Positions 23,027 to 31,706 of a stretch of 33,830 nt of DNA are shown piece by piece. The DNA comes from Oscillospiraceae bacterium (GTDB lineage Bacteria; Bacillota; Clostridia; Oscillospirales; Ruminococcaceae). The DNA is taken from positions 1 to 33,830 of the forward strand of contig JAEDLR010000014.1 of NCBI GenBank assembly GCA_016295145.1, in the 5' to 3' direction. The notes beneath the pieces are model-generated. The model had not been told where the DNA came from. It did no database searches and saw nothing but the letters and a program-made list of their open reading frames with translations. The position numbers were made by a program, and so were the translations under genes. The stretch's first letter is position 1. Every line of letters begins with the position of its first letter.

Positions 23027-23632
23027 GTGAACATCAAAAAGATCGTCATCACAGGTGGGCCCTGCGCAGGGAAATCCACTGCCATGCAGCGTGTCAGGGC
23101 GCATTTTTCCGAAAAGGGCAATACGGTATTGGTGATTCCCGAGACGGCAACCGAGCTGATTGGCGGCGGTATTGCGCCGTGGACTTGCGCCACGCCCTAT
23201 GACTATCAGGTCATTCAGCTACGTTTGCAGGCGAAAAAAGAAGAACTCTTTTTGCAGGCCGCCAGGCAGATGAACACCGACACCGTGATGATTCTCTGCG
23301 ACCGCGGCATCCCCGATGGCAACGCCTATATGCGCGATGAAGACTATCGGCAAATGATTGCAGCCGAGGGGCTGACCCCCGAAATGCTTTTCGCCCGCTA
23401 TGATGCGGTATTCCATCTGGTCACTGCTGCAGACGGCGCGCTGCCGTACTATACCCTTGCCAACAACACAGCCAGAATCGAAACACCCGAAGAAGCCATT
23501 GCCCTTGACCGCCGCACCCTTGCTGCATGGGACGGGCACCCCTACCGCCGCACCATCGGCAATCATTGCAGCTTTGATGAAAAACTCGGTATGCTCATCG
23601 AATACATCACTGCTTTTTTAAACGGTGCATAA
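23027..23632 (+). CDS. P-loop NTPase of the AAA_28 (NadR/kinase-like) type
   Basis: 201 residues, close to a single kinase-like P-loop domain. Walker A is TGGPCAGKST (residues 9-18), followed by ETATELIGGGIAPW, a Walker-B-like MILCDRGIPDGNAYM, and a lid region. These match AAA_28 ATPases related to NadR ribosylnicotinamide kinase. The substrate is unknown; a small-molecule kinase is plausible. The start is GTG 23027, served by GAGGTG at 23015-23020; the GTG at 23018 lies inside that site. It is divergent from the AraC-GGDEF gene across a ~190-base region with promoters on both strands. Confidence 0.85.
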   Translation: MNIKKIVITGGPCAGKSTAMQRVRAHFSEKGNTVLVIPETATELIGGGIAPWTCATPYDYQVIQLRLQAKKEELFLQAARQMNTDTVMILCDRGIPDGNAYMRDEDYRQMIAAEGLTPEMLFARYDAVFHLVTAADGALPYYTLANNTARIETPEEAIALDRRTLAAWDGHPYRRTIGNHCSFDEKLGMLIEYITAFLNGA

Positions 23633-23776
23633 TGCAGCAATCCATGGGAATATACCGCAGCATCCCCCAAAACAAGGTGCAGCAATTGGATTTCCCAGGC
23701 GAAATACGGCAAAAAGTGCAAAAGAAATCTGTAAAGCACCGTGAATTTGTGTAATGGGTAGAAATTTCCTATGGGC

Positions 23777-23805
23777 TTGACTTTTTTTTTCAAAAAGGTT
23801 ATAAT
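23777..23805 (+). promoter_or_regulatory. Promoter of the str operon (rpsL)
   Basis: TTGACT (23777-23782), a T/A-rich 17-base spacer, TATAAT (23800-23805). rpsL starts 53 bases later. The 226-base gap before rpsL holds no other gene that I can see. Confidence 0.88.
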
Positions 23806-23858
23806 ATTGAGGTATGCCAATGTTTGCATACGCTACTTTTTAAAGAAGGAGGAAGATT

Positions 23859-24281
23859 ATGCCAACCTTTAATCAGCTTGTCCGTAAGGGCAGAAGCGTT
23901 CTGCCGGAGAAGTCCACTGCTCCTGCACTTCAGAAGGGCTACAATGCTCAGAAGAAGTCCCAGATCGACCAGAGCTCTCCCCAGAAGCGTGGTGTGTGCA
24001 CCGCTGTTAAGACCGCAACGCCTAAGAAGCCGAACTCCGCAATGAGAAAGATTGCCAGAGTCCGTTTGACCAATGGCTACGAAGTTACCGCGTACATTCC
24101 CGGTATCGGTCATAACCTGCAGGAGCACAGCGTCGTTCTGATTCGCGGCGGTCGTGTCAAGGACCTTCCTGGTGTCCGTTATCACATCATCCGCGGTACA
24201 CTGGACGCACAGGGCGTAAACGGCCGTATGCAGGCTCGTTCCAAGTATGGTGCAAAGCGTCCTAAGGCAGGTAAGAAGTAA
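23859..24281 (+). CDS. rpsL: 30S ribosomal protein S12
   Basis: 140 residues, the usual S12 size. It forms part of the decoding centre. The start PTFNQLVRKGR, the TPKKPNSAMRK loop (wild-type Lys at the position linked to streptomycin resistance), the PGIGHNLQEHSVVLIRGGRVKDLPGVRYH block (second resistance Lys also wild-type) and the basic C-terminus are all present. AAGAAGGAGGAAG precedes ATG 23859. It is the first gene of the str operon. Confidence 0.97.
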   Translation: MPTFNQLVRKGRSVLPEKSTAPALQKGYNAQKKSQIDQSSPQKRGVCTAVKTATPKKPNSAMRKIARVRLTNGYEVTAYIPGIGHNLQEHSVVLIRGGRVKDLPGVRYHIIRGTLDAQGVNGRMQARSKYGAKRPKAGKK

Positions 24282-24318
24282 TTTCTTGCTGCAGCCGAAA
24301 CTTTTTGAAGCAATTACC

Positions 24319-24335
24319 CCACAAGGCTCTTGTGG
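24319..24335 (+). promoter_or_regulatory. Hairpin in the rpsL-rpsG gap
   Basis: CCACAAG (24319-24325), loop GCT, CTTGTGG (24329-24335), in the 164-base gap between rpsL and rpsG. No T-run follows, so it is not a terminator. In E. coli the S7 autoregulation site lies in this gap; a similar role here is only a guess. Confidence 0.4.
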
Positions 24336-24445
24336 ATTTGATATATAGCAATGCTGTATACTGTCTGCATGGCCAAACACAAGTGACTCCGATATCATTT
24401 GTGAGTACCTGTGAATTCATTCTATTATGAAGGAGGGAAGCGAGT

Positions 24446-24916
24446 ATGCCAAGAAGAGGCAGTATCGCAAAGCGTGACGTTCTGGTAGATCCGTTGTACA
24501 ATTCCAAGCTCGTAACACGCCTCATCAACAATATCATGCTCGATGGCAAGAAGGGTGTCGCACAGAAGATCGTGTACGACGCATTCGCAATCGTGGCAGA
24601 GAAGACCGGCAGAGATGCGCTTGAGGTCTTCGAGCAGGCTATGGAGAATATCATGCCTGTGCTGGAGGTCAAAGCACGCCGTATGGGCGGTGCGACCTAC
24701 CAGGTTCCGATGGAAGTCCGTCCCGAGAGACGCCAGACTCTGGGCCTGCGCTGGATCACCAAATATTCCAGACTCCGTTCTGAAAAGACCATGAAAGAGC
24801 GCCTTGCAGGCGAAATCATGGACGCAGTCAACGGTCTGGGCGGCTCCGTCAAGAAGCGTGAAGATACACACAAGATGGCAGAAGCAAACAAGGCTTTTGC
24901 ACATTACCGTTGGTAA
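24446..24916 (+). CDS. rpsG: 30S ribosomal protein S7
   Basis: 156 residues, the standard length. It nucleates assembly of the 30S head. The start PRRGSIAKRDVLVDPLYNS and the blocks LINNIMLDGKKG, VEVKARRMGGATYQVPMEV and RWITKYSRLRSEKTM are family hallmarks; it ends EANKAFAHYRW. GAAGGAGGGAAG is the ribosome site. It is separated from rpsL by an unusually long 164 bases and from fusA by 60. Confidence 0.97.
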   Translation: MPRRGSIAKRDVLVDPLYNSKLVTRLINNIMLDGKKGVAQKIVYDAFAIVAEKTGRDALEVFEQAMENIMPVLEVKARRMGGATYQVPMEVRPERRQTLGLRWITKYSRLRSEKTMKERLAGEIMDAVNGLGGSVKKREDTHKMAEANKAFAHYRW

Positions 24917-24976
24917 TTCTTTCGGCAGCATAAGGCTGCTGCCCGCTGCCTGAGAGAATTTTTAGGAGGAAACCAA

Positions 24977-27061
24977 ATGCCAAGAGACTGTTCACTTGAA
25001 ATGACCCGAAACATCGGCATTATGGCTCATATCGACGCAGGTAAGACAACAACTACCGAGCGTATTCTGTTCTACACCGGTATCAACCACAAAATCGGCG
25101 AGACCCACGACGGTTCCGCAACGATGGACTGGATGGCACAAGAGCAGGAGCGTGGTATCACCATCACCTCTGCCGCTACTACCGCCTACTGGAAAGAACA
25201 CCGTATCAACATCATTGATACCCCCGGACACGTTGACTTTACCGTAGAGGTTGAGCGTTCTCTGCGTGTTCTGGACGGTTCTGTGACCGTTCTGTGCGCA
25301 AAGGGCGGTGTTGAGCCTCAGTCCGAGACGGTTTGGCGTCAGGCCGATAAGTACAAAGTACCTCGTATGGTCTATGTCAACAAGATGGATATCATGGGCG
25401 CGGACTTCTACCGTGTTGTAGATATGATGAAGGAACGCCTGAAGTGTAATGCCGTTCCGCTGCAGTTGCCCATCGGCGCTGAGACTTTCTTCAAGGGCAT
25501 CATCGATCTGTTGGAAATGAAAGCCTACGTCTACTACGATGACATCGGCAAGGATGTCCGCATCGAAGAGATCCCCAGCGATATGGTTGACAAAGCTGAA
25601 GAGTACCACGCAGCACTCATCGAGGCTGTTGCAAGCCTGGATGACGAGCTGATGGAGAAGTTCCTGGAAGAAGAAGAAATCACCATCGAGGAGCTCAAGA
25701 GAGTCATCCGCAAGGCTACCATCGCAAACGAGATGGTTCCCGTTGTGTGCGGTACCTCTTACAAGAACAAGGGCGTTCAGAAGATGCTGGATGCTGTTGT
25801 TGATTATATGCCCTCTCCCCTGGACATCCCCCCCATCAAGGGTGTCAACCCCGATACCGATGAGGAGGAGGAGCGTCCTTCTTCCGATGACGAGCCGTTC
25901 TCTGCACTCGCATTCAAGATCGCTACCGATCCCTATGTCGGTAAGCTGTGCTACTTCCGCGTTTACTCCGGTAAAGTAGATGCAGGTACCACTGTGCTCA
26001 ACGCAAGTAAGAATCAGCGTGAGCGTATGGGTCGTATTCTGCAGATGCACTCCAATCACCGTAAGGATATTGATACCATCTACGCAGGTGATATCGCTGC
26101 TGTGATCGGTGTGAAGTACACCACCACCGGTGATACCCTCTGTGATGAAGATCACCCCATTATCCTTGAGTCCATGGAGTTCCCGGATCCCGTTATTAAC
26201 CTGGCAATCGAGCCGAAAACCAAGGCTGGTCAGGAGAAGATGGGCCTTGCTCTGGCAAAGCTTGCTGAAGAAGACCCCACATTCCGTACCTGGACTGACC
26301 ACGAAACCGGTCAGACCATCATCGCCGGTATGGGTGAGCTGCACCTGGAAATCATCGTTGACCGCCTGCTGCGTGAGTTCAAGGTCGAAGCAAATGTCGG
26401 TGCTCCGCAGGTATCCTATAAGGAAACCATCCGCAAGAAGGTTGACGAGGACTACAAGCACAAGAAGCAGACCGGTGGTACCGGTCAGTACGGCCATGTC
26501 AAGATCACCGTTGAGCCCAACGAGCCTGGCAAGGGCTACGAGTTCGTCAACGCGATCGTTGGTGGCGCAATTCCCAAAGAGTATATCCCCGCTGTTGACG
26601 CTGGTATCAGAAGTGCAATGGCAGCCGGCGTTGTTGCAGGCTACCAGGTCGTCGATGTCAAGGTCACGCTGTACGATGGCTCTTACCACGAAGTCGACTC
26701 CTCTGAAATGGCATTCAAGATCGCCGGTTCCATGGCATTCAAGAATGCAATGCGCAAGGCAGATCCCGTTCTGCTGGAGCCTGTTATGAAGGTGTCCGTA
26801 TTCGTGCCCGAGCAGTACATGGGCGATGTATTCGGTGACCTGAACGGCCGTCGCGGTCAGATTCAGGGTCAGGAAGTTCACACCGGTGTTTCTCAGATCG
26901 ACGCACTGGTACCGCTGAGCAATATGTTCGGATACGCCAGCGACCTGCGCTCCCGTTCTCAGGGTCGCGGTAATTATACCATGGAACCGCACAGCTTCGC
27001 CGAGGTGCCCAAGAGCATCGCAGATAAGATCAAGAGCGACCGCGGTCACGGTGACGAGTAA
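24977..27061 (+). CDS. fusA: Elongation factor G
   Basis: 694 residues, the translocation GTPase. G1 is AHIDAGKTT, the switch region is ARGITI-like (here QERGITITSAATT), G3 is DTPGHVDFT, and G4 is NKMD. Domains II-V follow, with GMGELHLEIIVDRL and the C-terminal GRRGQIQGQE region. TAGGAGGAAA is the ribosome site. Codon use is strongly biased, as expected for a very highly expressed gene. A 700-residue antisense frame over it is a codon-bias artefact. Confidence 0.97.
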   Translation: MPRDCSLEMTRNIGIMAHIDAGKTTTTERILFYTGINHKIGETHDGSATMDWMAQEQERGITITSAATTAYWKEHRINIIDTPGHVDFTVEVERSLRVLDGSVTVLCAKGGVEPQSETVWRQADKYKVPRMVYVNKMDIMGADFYRVVDMMKERLKCNAVPLQLPIGAETFFKGIIDLLEMKAYVYYDDIGKDVRIEEIPSDMVDKAEEYHAALIEAVASLDDELMEKFLEEEEITIEELKRVIRKATIANEMVPVVCGTSYKNKGVQKMLDAVVDYMPSPLDIPPIKGVNPDTDEEEERPSSDDEPFSALAFKIATDPYVGKLCYFRVYSGKVDAGTTVLNASKNQRERMGRILQMHSNHRKDIDTIYAGDIAAVIGVKYTTTGDTLCDEDHPIILESMEFPDPVINLAIEPKTKAGQEKMGLALAKLAEEDPTFRTWTDHETGQTIIAGMGELHLEIIVDRLLREFKVEANVGAPQVSYKETIRKKVDEDYKHKKQTGGTGQYGHVKITVEPNEPGKGYEFVNAIVGGAIPKEYIPAVDAGIRSAMAAGVVAGYQVVDVKVTLYDGSYHEVDSSEMAFKIAGSMAFKNAMRKADPVLLEPVMKVSVFVPEQYMGDVFGDLNGRRGQIQGQEVHTGVSQIDALVPLSNMFGYASDLRSRSQGRGNYTMEPHSFAEVPKSIADKIKSDRGHGDE

Positions 27062-27100
27062 GCAATATCTGCTTTTTTCGTAAATTTTTCCGAAAAACAC

Positions 27101-27129
27101 TTGCATTTTCCCGCCAAATCTGGTAGAAT
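27101..27129 (+). promoter_or_regulatory. Separate promoter for tuf
   Basis: TTGCAT (27101-27106), 17 bases, TAGAAT (27124-27129) with a preceding TGG. It lies in the 154-base fusA-tuf gap and leaves an ~80-base leader. Confidence 0.72.
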
Positions 27130-27215
27130 ATAGGTGATGGCTCTCCTCTGCGGTTGTGGGGGCTGAGCGATGTACCTTTTCTACCGTCAAAATAACTATT
27201 TAGGAGGAGATTCCA

Positions 27216-28418
27216 ATGGCAAAGGCACATTTCGAAAGAACCAAACCCCATGTAAACATCGGTACGATCGGTCACGTTGACCACGGCAAGACCACCACTA
27301 CCGCTGCTATCACCAAGTATCTGTCTATGAAGGGCCAGGCAAAGTTTGAGGACTACGCAAACATCGATAAGGCTCCTGAAGAGCGTGAGCGTGGTATCAC
27401 AATCAACACCGCACACGTTGAGTACGAGACCGATCACCGTCACTATGCACACGTTGACTGCCCCGGCCACGCCGACTATATCAAGAACATGATTACTGGT
27501 GCAGCTCAGATGGACGGCGCAATCCTGGTTGTTGCAGCTTCCGATGGCCCTATGGCTCAGACCAAGGAGCACATCCTGTTGGCCCGTCAGGTTGGCGTGC
27601 CCGCAATCGTTGTATTCATGAACAAGACTGACCTCGTTGACGACGAGGAGCTGCTTGAGCTGGTTGAGATGGATATCCGCGATACCCTGAGCAAGTACGA
27701 GTTCCCTGGCGATGACATCCCGATCGTTCGTGGTTCTGCTTTCCAGGCTCTGGATTCCGCTTCCACTGATCCTAACGATCCTGTCTACGCTTGCATCGCT
27801 GAGCTGATGGATGCTGTTGACTCCTACATTCCTACCCCTGACCGTAAGGCAGATCAGCCTTTCCTGATGCCTGTTGAGGATACTATGACCATCACCGGTC
27901 GTGGTACCGTTGCTACCGGCCGTGTTGAGAGAGGTCAGGTTAAGGTTGGCGATACCGTTGAGATCGTCGGTCTGAAGGACGAGAGCTCTTCCACCGTTAT
28001 CACTGGTCTGGAAATGTTCCGTAAGCTGCTGGACTACGCTGAGGCTGGCGATAACATCGGTGCTCTGCTGCGTGGTGTTCAGAGAAAGGACATCCAGAGA
28101 GGTCAGGTTCTGTGCAAGCCCGGTTCCATCAAGCCCCACACCAAGTTCAAGGGTCAGGTTTACGTTCTGAAGAAGGACGAGGGCGGCCGTCATAAGCCTT
28201 TCTTCAACAACTATCGTCCTCAGTTCTACTTCCGTACAACTGACGTTACCGGTATCATCACTCTGCCTGCTGATGTTCAGATGTGCAACCCTGGCGATAA
28301 CATCGAGATCGGTGTTGAGCTGATCACTCCTATCGCTATCGAGACCGGTCTGCGTTTTGCTATCCGTGAGGGCGGCAAGACTGTTGGTTCTGGTGTTGTT
28401 ACCACCATCAGCGAGTAA
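27216..28418 (+). CDS. tuf: Elongation factor Tu
   Basis: 400 residues, the GTPase that brings aminoacyl-tRNA to the ribosome. It begins AKAHFERTKPHVNIGTIGHVDHGKTT (G1), with ERGITINTAHVEYE (switch I), DCPGHADYIKNMITGAAQMDGAI (G3) and NKTD (G4). The C-terminal barrel carries FRTTDVTGIITLPADVQMCNPGDN, and the end is the usual FAIREGGKTVGSGVVT. TAGGAGGAGA is the ribosome site. It is expressed from its own promoter as well as by read-through from the str operon. Confidence 0.98.
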   Translation: MAKAHFERTKPHVNIGTIGHVDHGKTTTTAAITKYLSMKGQAKFEDYANIDKAPEERERGITINTAHVEYETDHRHYAHVDCPGHADYIKNMITGAAQMDGAILVVAASDGPMAQTKEHILLARQVGVPAIVVFMNKTDLVDDEELLELVEMDIRDTLSKYEFPGDDIPIVRGSAFQALDSASTDPNDPVYACIAELMDAVDSYIPTPDRKADQPFLMPVEDTMTITGRGTVATGRVERGQVKVGDTVEIVGLKDESSSTVITGLEMFRKLLDYAEAGDNIGALLRGVQRKDIQRGQVLCKPGSIKPHTKFKGQVYVLKKDEGGRHKPFFNNYRPQFYFRTTDVTGIITLPADVQMCNPGDNIEIGVELITPIAIETGLRFAIREGGKTVGSGVVTTISE

Positions 28419-28486
28419 TTTGATCTTTCAGAAGATCATACTTTGTCAGCTATCCATCCATGATACAGGCAAAGAAACAAGCTATG

Positions 28487-28522
28487 AAAAAGCTGTTGCA
28501 GTTTTCTGCAACAGCTTTTTTT
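28487..28522. terminator. Strong terminator after tuf (bidirectional)
   Basis: A 15-bp stem, AAAAAGCTGTTGCAG (28487-28501), loop TTTT, complement 28506-28520, then more T. The A-run on the other side makes it usable by the convergent minus-strand gene at 28589. Confidence 0.95.
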
Positions 28523-28588
28523 GTATAGACTATTGAAACTGATTGCGCGCACGCCTCGGTTCTATTCCGCAAAGTAAATTATGATTAT

Positions 28589-28927
28589 TTAACCAGCAAA
28601 CGCACCTACCTTTTCTTCCCGATATGTTGCAAGCACATCTTCGTAATCAAACACACCGGGCTGTCGTTCATCGTCATACCAATACATTTTTTCAATGTAC
28701 TTTGCAAACCATTCTTCATCCGACAGTGAAAGAGTGATACCCCACATAGCACCGTAATCCTGTTCACCTCCATTGTCTTTAAACCAAAGACTGCCGTCCG
28801 TAGTTTCCATTTCGACAAGGTTTTCCCTTGCAAACATCATACGGATCACTCTGTAAAACTCGGCAAGCGCATACTCACCGTCCGCTTTGATTTTCTGCTC
28901 ATTGAATCGAAATTCAAGTTTATACAT
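28589..28927 (-). CDS. Small acidic protein of unknown function
   Basis: 112 residues, no family recognised. It is rich in aromatic and acidic residues (KMYWYDDERQPGVFDYEDV), with no signal peptide or membrane helix, and starts MYKLEFRFNEQKIKADGEYAL. The appearance is of a small soluble cytoplasmic protein, as seen in many Clostridial accessory regions. ATG 28927 is supported by AGGAGG eight bases upstream; the longer open frame (to 29098) crosses the promoter and the GH9 terminator and is rejected. It has its own promoter with a palindrome beside the -10 box. Confidence 0.72.
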   Translation of the reverse strand: MYKLEFRFNEQKIKADGEYALAEFYRVIRMMFARENLVEMETTDGSLWFKDNGGEQDYGAMWGITLSLSDEEWFAKYIEKMYWYDDERQPGVFDYEDVLATYREEKVGAFAG

Positions 28928-28997
28928 CGTTGTAACCTCCTGCCAGAAGTAGATCAATGATACCATTTGGGGCATTTCATTATCAGTATGCCTTCGT

Positions 28998-29010
28998 TGA
29001 TACGTTATCA
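28998..29010. promoter_or_regulatory. TGATA-CGT-TATCA palindrome next to the -10 box
   Basis: A perfect 5+5 inverted repeat overlapping the downstream edge of the minus-strand -10 box (29010-29015), a typical place for a repressor site. Confidence 0.4.
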
Positions 29011-29038
29011 TTATAGCACATAAACCTCGATATGTAAA
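29010..29038 (-). promoter_or_regulatory. Promoter of the small acidic protein
   Basis: On the minus strand: TTTACA (29038-29033), 17 bases, TATAAT (29015-29010). Confidence 0.75.
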
Positions 29039-29051
29039 TAGACGAAATCGG

Positions 29052-29085
29052 AAAAGCCTCTGTTGGAATCCATCCAGCAGAGGCT
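29052..29085 (-). terminator. Terminator after the GH9 gene
   Basis: On the minus strand, AGCCTCTGCTGGA (29085-29073) pairs with 29067-29055 with one mismatch, followed by TTTT. It lies just beyond the stop at 29091. Confidence 0.8.
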
Positions 29086-29090
29086 CTCTT

Positions 29091-31610
29091 TTATTCATTC
29101 ATCAGCTTACGCTTCATCAGGCAAAGGTCAAACACATTCAGTATTCCGTCCTCGCATAAATCAGCGGCTCTCCAGTCAGCAAGTCTTACATCAGGCACTG
29201 CAAGAAGCCACTTCTGCAGGAGCACAGCATCTGCAATATTGAACACACCGTCTGCATTGACATCACCGTTTACCCTGCCGGATGCGATCCTTGAAATAAC
29301 AGATGCTGTCAACAGAATCATTGCCGCATTTCCATAGATCGTATTTTCATTTGTGGTCCATTCTGCATCACTGTCCATATAACATTTGCCGTTATACTTT
29401 GAAAGCTGTCTGTTGTCATATGAGTTTGCGCCTTCTGTAACATATCCTGCGGGACATTTGTAGGGGTCAGTCTTTGCGTCTCTGGAGTATATTGCACTGT
29501 AGATATTCTGAACGCTATTTTCTCCGTATCCTGATACATAACTAAAAGATATGGGATTGACGCCTAAGAAGTAGTTGAATGCACTGCGATTCGATTGCAG
29601 CACCGCTTCAGGAATATGATCTTCACCATCATAAATCATGCTGCCAAGCAGAAGCGTCATGGAGCTTTGTGCAAGAACCTGATTCGAGCCCCACCAATAT
29701 CCCCAGTCGGGATAATCTGTTCCAAAGCTTTCATAATTCAGAGTTCTTGTGCGCCATGGCACAAATTTCTCAAAGACAGTTTTTATCTTTTCAGAGGCAC
29801 TGTCGTTTTTGTAAAGATAAAGGAAAAATCCAAGGAAAGATCTTCCCATATGGCTGTATCCCAGAGAGGAACCCGTAAAGCAGGTGTTGATATTTTTGCT
29901 TTCACAGTTGTCAATCAGGTATGTTTCATAGACATCGGCATTGGTACCCGCCGCCTTTGCTGCTCTGAACAACGAACCTGCCGCCCAGTACATACTTCTG
30001 TCCAGTTCCTCCTGTGAGAATGTATATGTACGATTTGCAGCGCCTATGGACATATGCTTTTCATTGGACCCATCATTGATCCATTTCCACGCACGGATAG
30101 CTGTTTCAAGGCATTGCTCTGCAAAATCAGCATATACTGGGATATCCTTGTAAATGATGTATGCGTGAGCCAGCATAGCCGCCATATCCGCTGTTGCAAG
30201 ATGAGAACGCAAATCTGTTTCTTCTGCTCCCGAATTATGATTCGATGTTCTATACAAAGTATCCTCAATGTAGATTGTACCATTGTTATAGTTCGCAGCT
30301 ACATAAAAGGAACCGTCTTTATCAGGATGCTCCAGTTTAAGAAGCATATCAATTTCCCACTTGATTTCGCTCAGCAATGCAGGAGCATCTGCATACAGGC
30401 TGTTTCCTTTATCCGTTTCAGGGATATTGGGTGATATGCCTTCAAAGGCCTCTGGAAATAAATCATATGCCAGCAGAAGGTTTTCAACAGAAGTTGCGGC
30501 AGGAGAAACATATTTTCCGTAGTCCCCTGCATCATACCAGCCTTGTGAAACGTCAAAGGTTTCCGCATTCGGATTGTTCCTGTCCGACCATCTTTTCACT
30601 GCTGCATCGCCAGGATGCAGATTCTCTCTTGCAAAATCCCCTGCATATTTTTCTTCCAGTTTCATGCCTTGTCTTTGATAATAGTAATACTTCATCATAT
30701 CCGACATCAGATTGTCATATACAGAATTGCTGATGGCAAACGGGAACGAAACGATTGTATCAGTCCGGAGGTTTTCCTCCTTGTCTCGCGGCGTAAGGGC
30801 AGAAGCATCCAGATTTGCATCGGGAATACGGATAAAATACGTACCTGCCTGACGCACTGCGTCAAACTGAATATCATAAACAGATTCGCCGGAAACAGTT
30901 TCCTGAAGGACAGGCTCACCAAGAACACCTGAGAAAAACGTTTCCCCTGTTTCGCTATTTACGATTTCAAAAATCTTTCCCTCCAGGGAACCGAACTTTT
31001 CAAAGCAGGAAACTTTTGCATTTTTTGCGCCATTGCAGGAATAACCCACTTGATTCACCTTGATGAAAGGATACTGTCTTTCTTCGTCATCTGAATCAAT
31101 TCGGACATTGCGGAATGAAGCAGAGTTTCCGGATTTAATTCCGCCGACGCTGACTTTCCAGACGTTTTCTCTGTCAAAGCCGGAATCCGGAAATGCCTCA
31201 ATCAATTCATGCAACGGCAGAGTGTAGCTTGTCCAGTCCGGGGTCGCTTTTATGTCCTGATACTGTTCCATATCCGTCCAGTATATCGTAACATCCTCAT
31301 TATGAGAATGCGAAGTGAGCCCGACGTAGAACGGAAAACTTGTCTGTCCGTTGCTTTTTACCTCAAATGTCAGCGTGCCGTTATAGAAATAGTCGTACAT
31401 ATCAGATGTTGTCCAGCTGGTGTTTGGAACCATATTTGCTCCGCCCCAACCTTCCGTTGTCCACAGGTTGGTGCCGCCATTATCGATCAGAATTGTCTGA
31501 AGCTGCGTGCCGGGCGTTTCCTCTACATTCGCGGCATACACAGCCGGCTGATTCAGTGACAGGAACAGCAAAGCTGCGCTTACAATCAGGGATATTGTTC
31601 TTATTTTCAT
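29091..31610 (-). CDS. Secreted GH9 glycoside hydrolase with CBM-like, Ig-like and dockerin modules
   Basis: 839 residues. A signal peptide occupies 1-27. A jelly-roll, CBM-like module (about 35-172) is rich in Trp and Tyr. An Ig-like CelD_N domain (about 182-293, PFIKVNQVGYSCNGAKNAKV) is the usual partner of GH9. The (alpha/alpha)6 catalytic domain spans about 298-775, and a dockerin about 780-839 has two canonical Ca2+ loops (DVNADGVFNIAD and DLCEDGILNVFD). Catalytic candidates are D360 and D363 in GWYDAGDYGKY, and the acid E755 in WTTNENTIYGNAA. The conserved HxxR-type loop after NYFLGVNP is replaced by NIYSAIYSRD (702-711). The expected role is beta-1,4-glucan hydrolysis on a cellulosome. 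AAAGGAG is seven bases upstream of ATG 31610. Confidence 0.93.
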   Translation of the reverse strand: MKIRTISLIVSAALLFLSLNQPAVYAANVEETPGTQLQTILIDNGGTNLWTTEGWGGANMVPNTSWTTSDMYDYFYNGTLTFEVKSNGQTSFPFYVGLTSHSHNEDVTIYWTDMEQYQDIKATPDWTSYTLPLHELIEAFPDSGFDRENVWKVSVGGIKSGNSASFRNVRIDSDDEERQYPFIKVNQVGYSCNGAKNAKVSCFEKFGSLEGKIFEIVNSETGETFFSGVLGEPVLQETVSGESVYDIQFDAVRQAGTYFIRIPDANLDASALTPRDKEENLRTDTIVSFPFAISNSVYDNLMSDMMKYYYYQRQGMKLEEKYAGDFARENLHPGDAAVKRWSDRNNPNAETFDVSQGWYDAGDYGKYVSPAATSVENLLLAYDLFPEAFEGISPNIPETDKGNSLYADAPALLSEIKWEIDMLLKLEHPDKDGSFYVAANYNNGTIYIEDTLYRTSNHNSGAEETDLRSHLATADMAAMLAHAYIIYKDIPVYADFAEQCLETAIRAWKWINDGSNEKHMSIGAANRTYTFSQEELDRSMYWAAGSLFRAAKAAGTNADVYETYLIDNCESKNINTCFTGSSLGYSHMGRSFLGFFLYLYKNDSASEKIKTVFEKFVPWRTRTLNYESFGTDYPDWGYWWGSNQVLAQSSMTLLLGSMIYDGEDHIPEAVLQSNRSAFNYFLGVNPISFSYVSGYGENSVQNIYSAIYSRDAKTDPYKCPAGYVTEGANSYDNRQLSKYNGKCYMDSDAEWTTNENTIYGNAAMILLTASVISRIASGRVNGDVNADGVFNIADAVLLQKWLLAVPDVRLADWRAADLCEDGILNVFDLCLMKRKLMNE

Positions 31611-31706
31611 ATGATTACTCCTTTTCTATTAAAGTTGTTTGCCAAAGCCGTACATTCGCGGTCAGACTCCCGACGGCATTGGATTTTGCAAATGGTGACG
31701 ATCGGA

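Noticed and set aside
27073..27097. TTTTTCG...CGAAAAA inverted repeat after fusA as a terminator
   Set aside because: It is almost all A/T with only two G-C pairs and no suitable T-run, so termination before tuf is not supported.
24992..27190. A 732-codon open frame antisense to fusA (and 387 codons antisense to tuf)
   Set aside because: Codon bias of highly expressed genes removes stops on the opposite strand; no start signals or recognisable domains.
28421..28438. TGATCTT/AAGATCA hairpin just after tuf
   Set aside because: The stem is short and has no following T-run; the real terminator is the 15-bp stem at 28487-28522.
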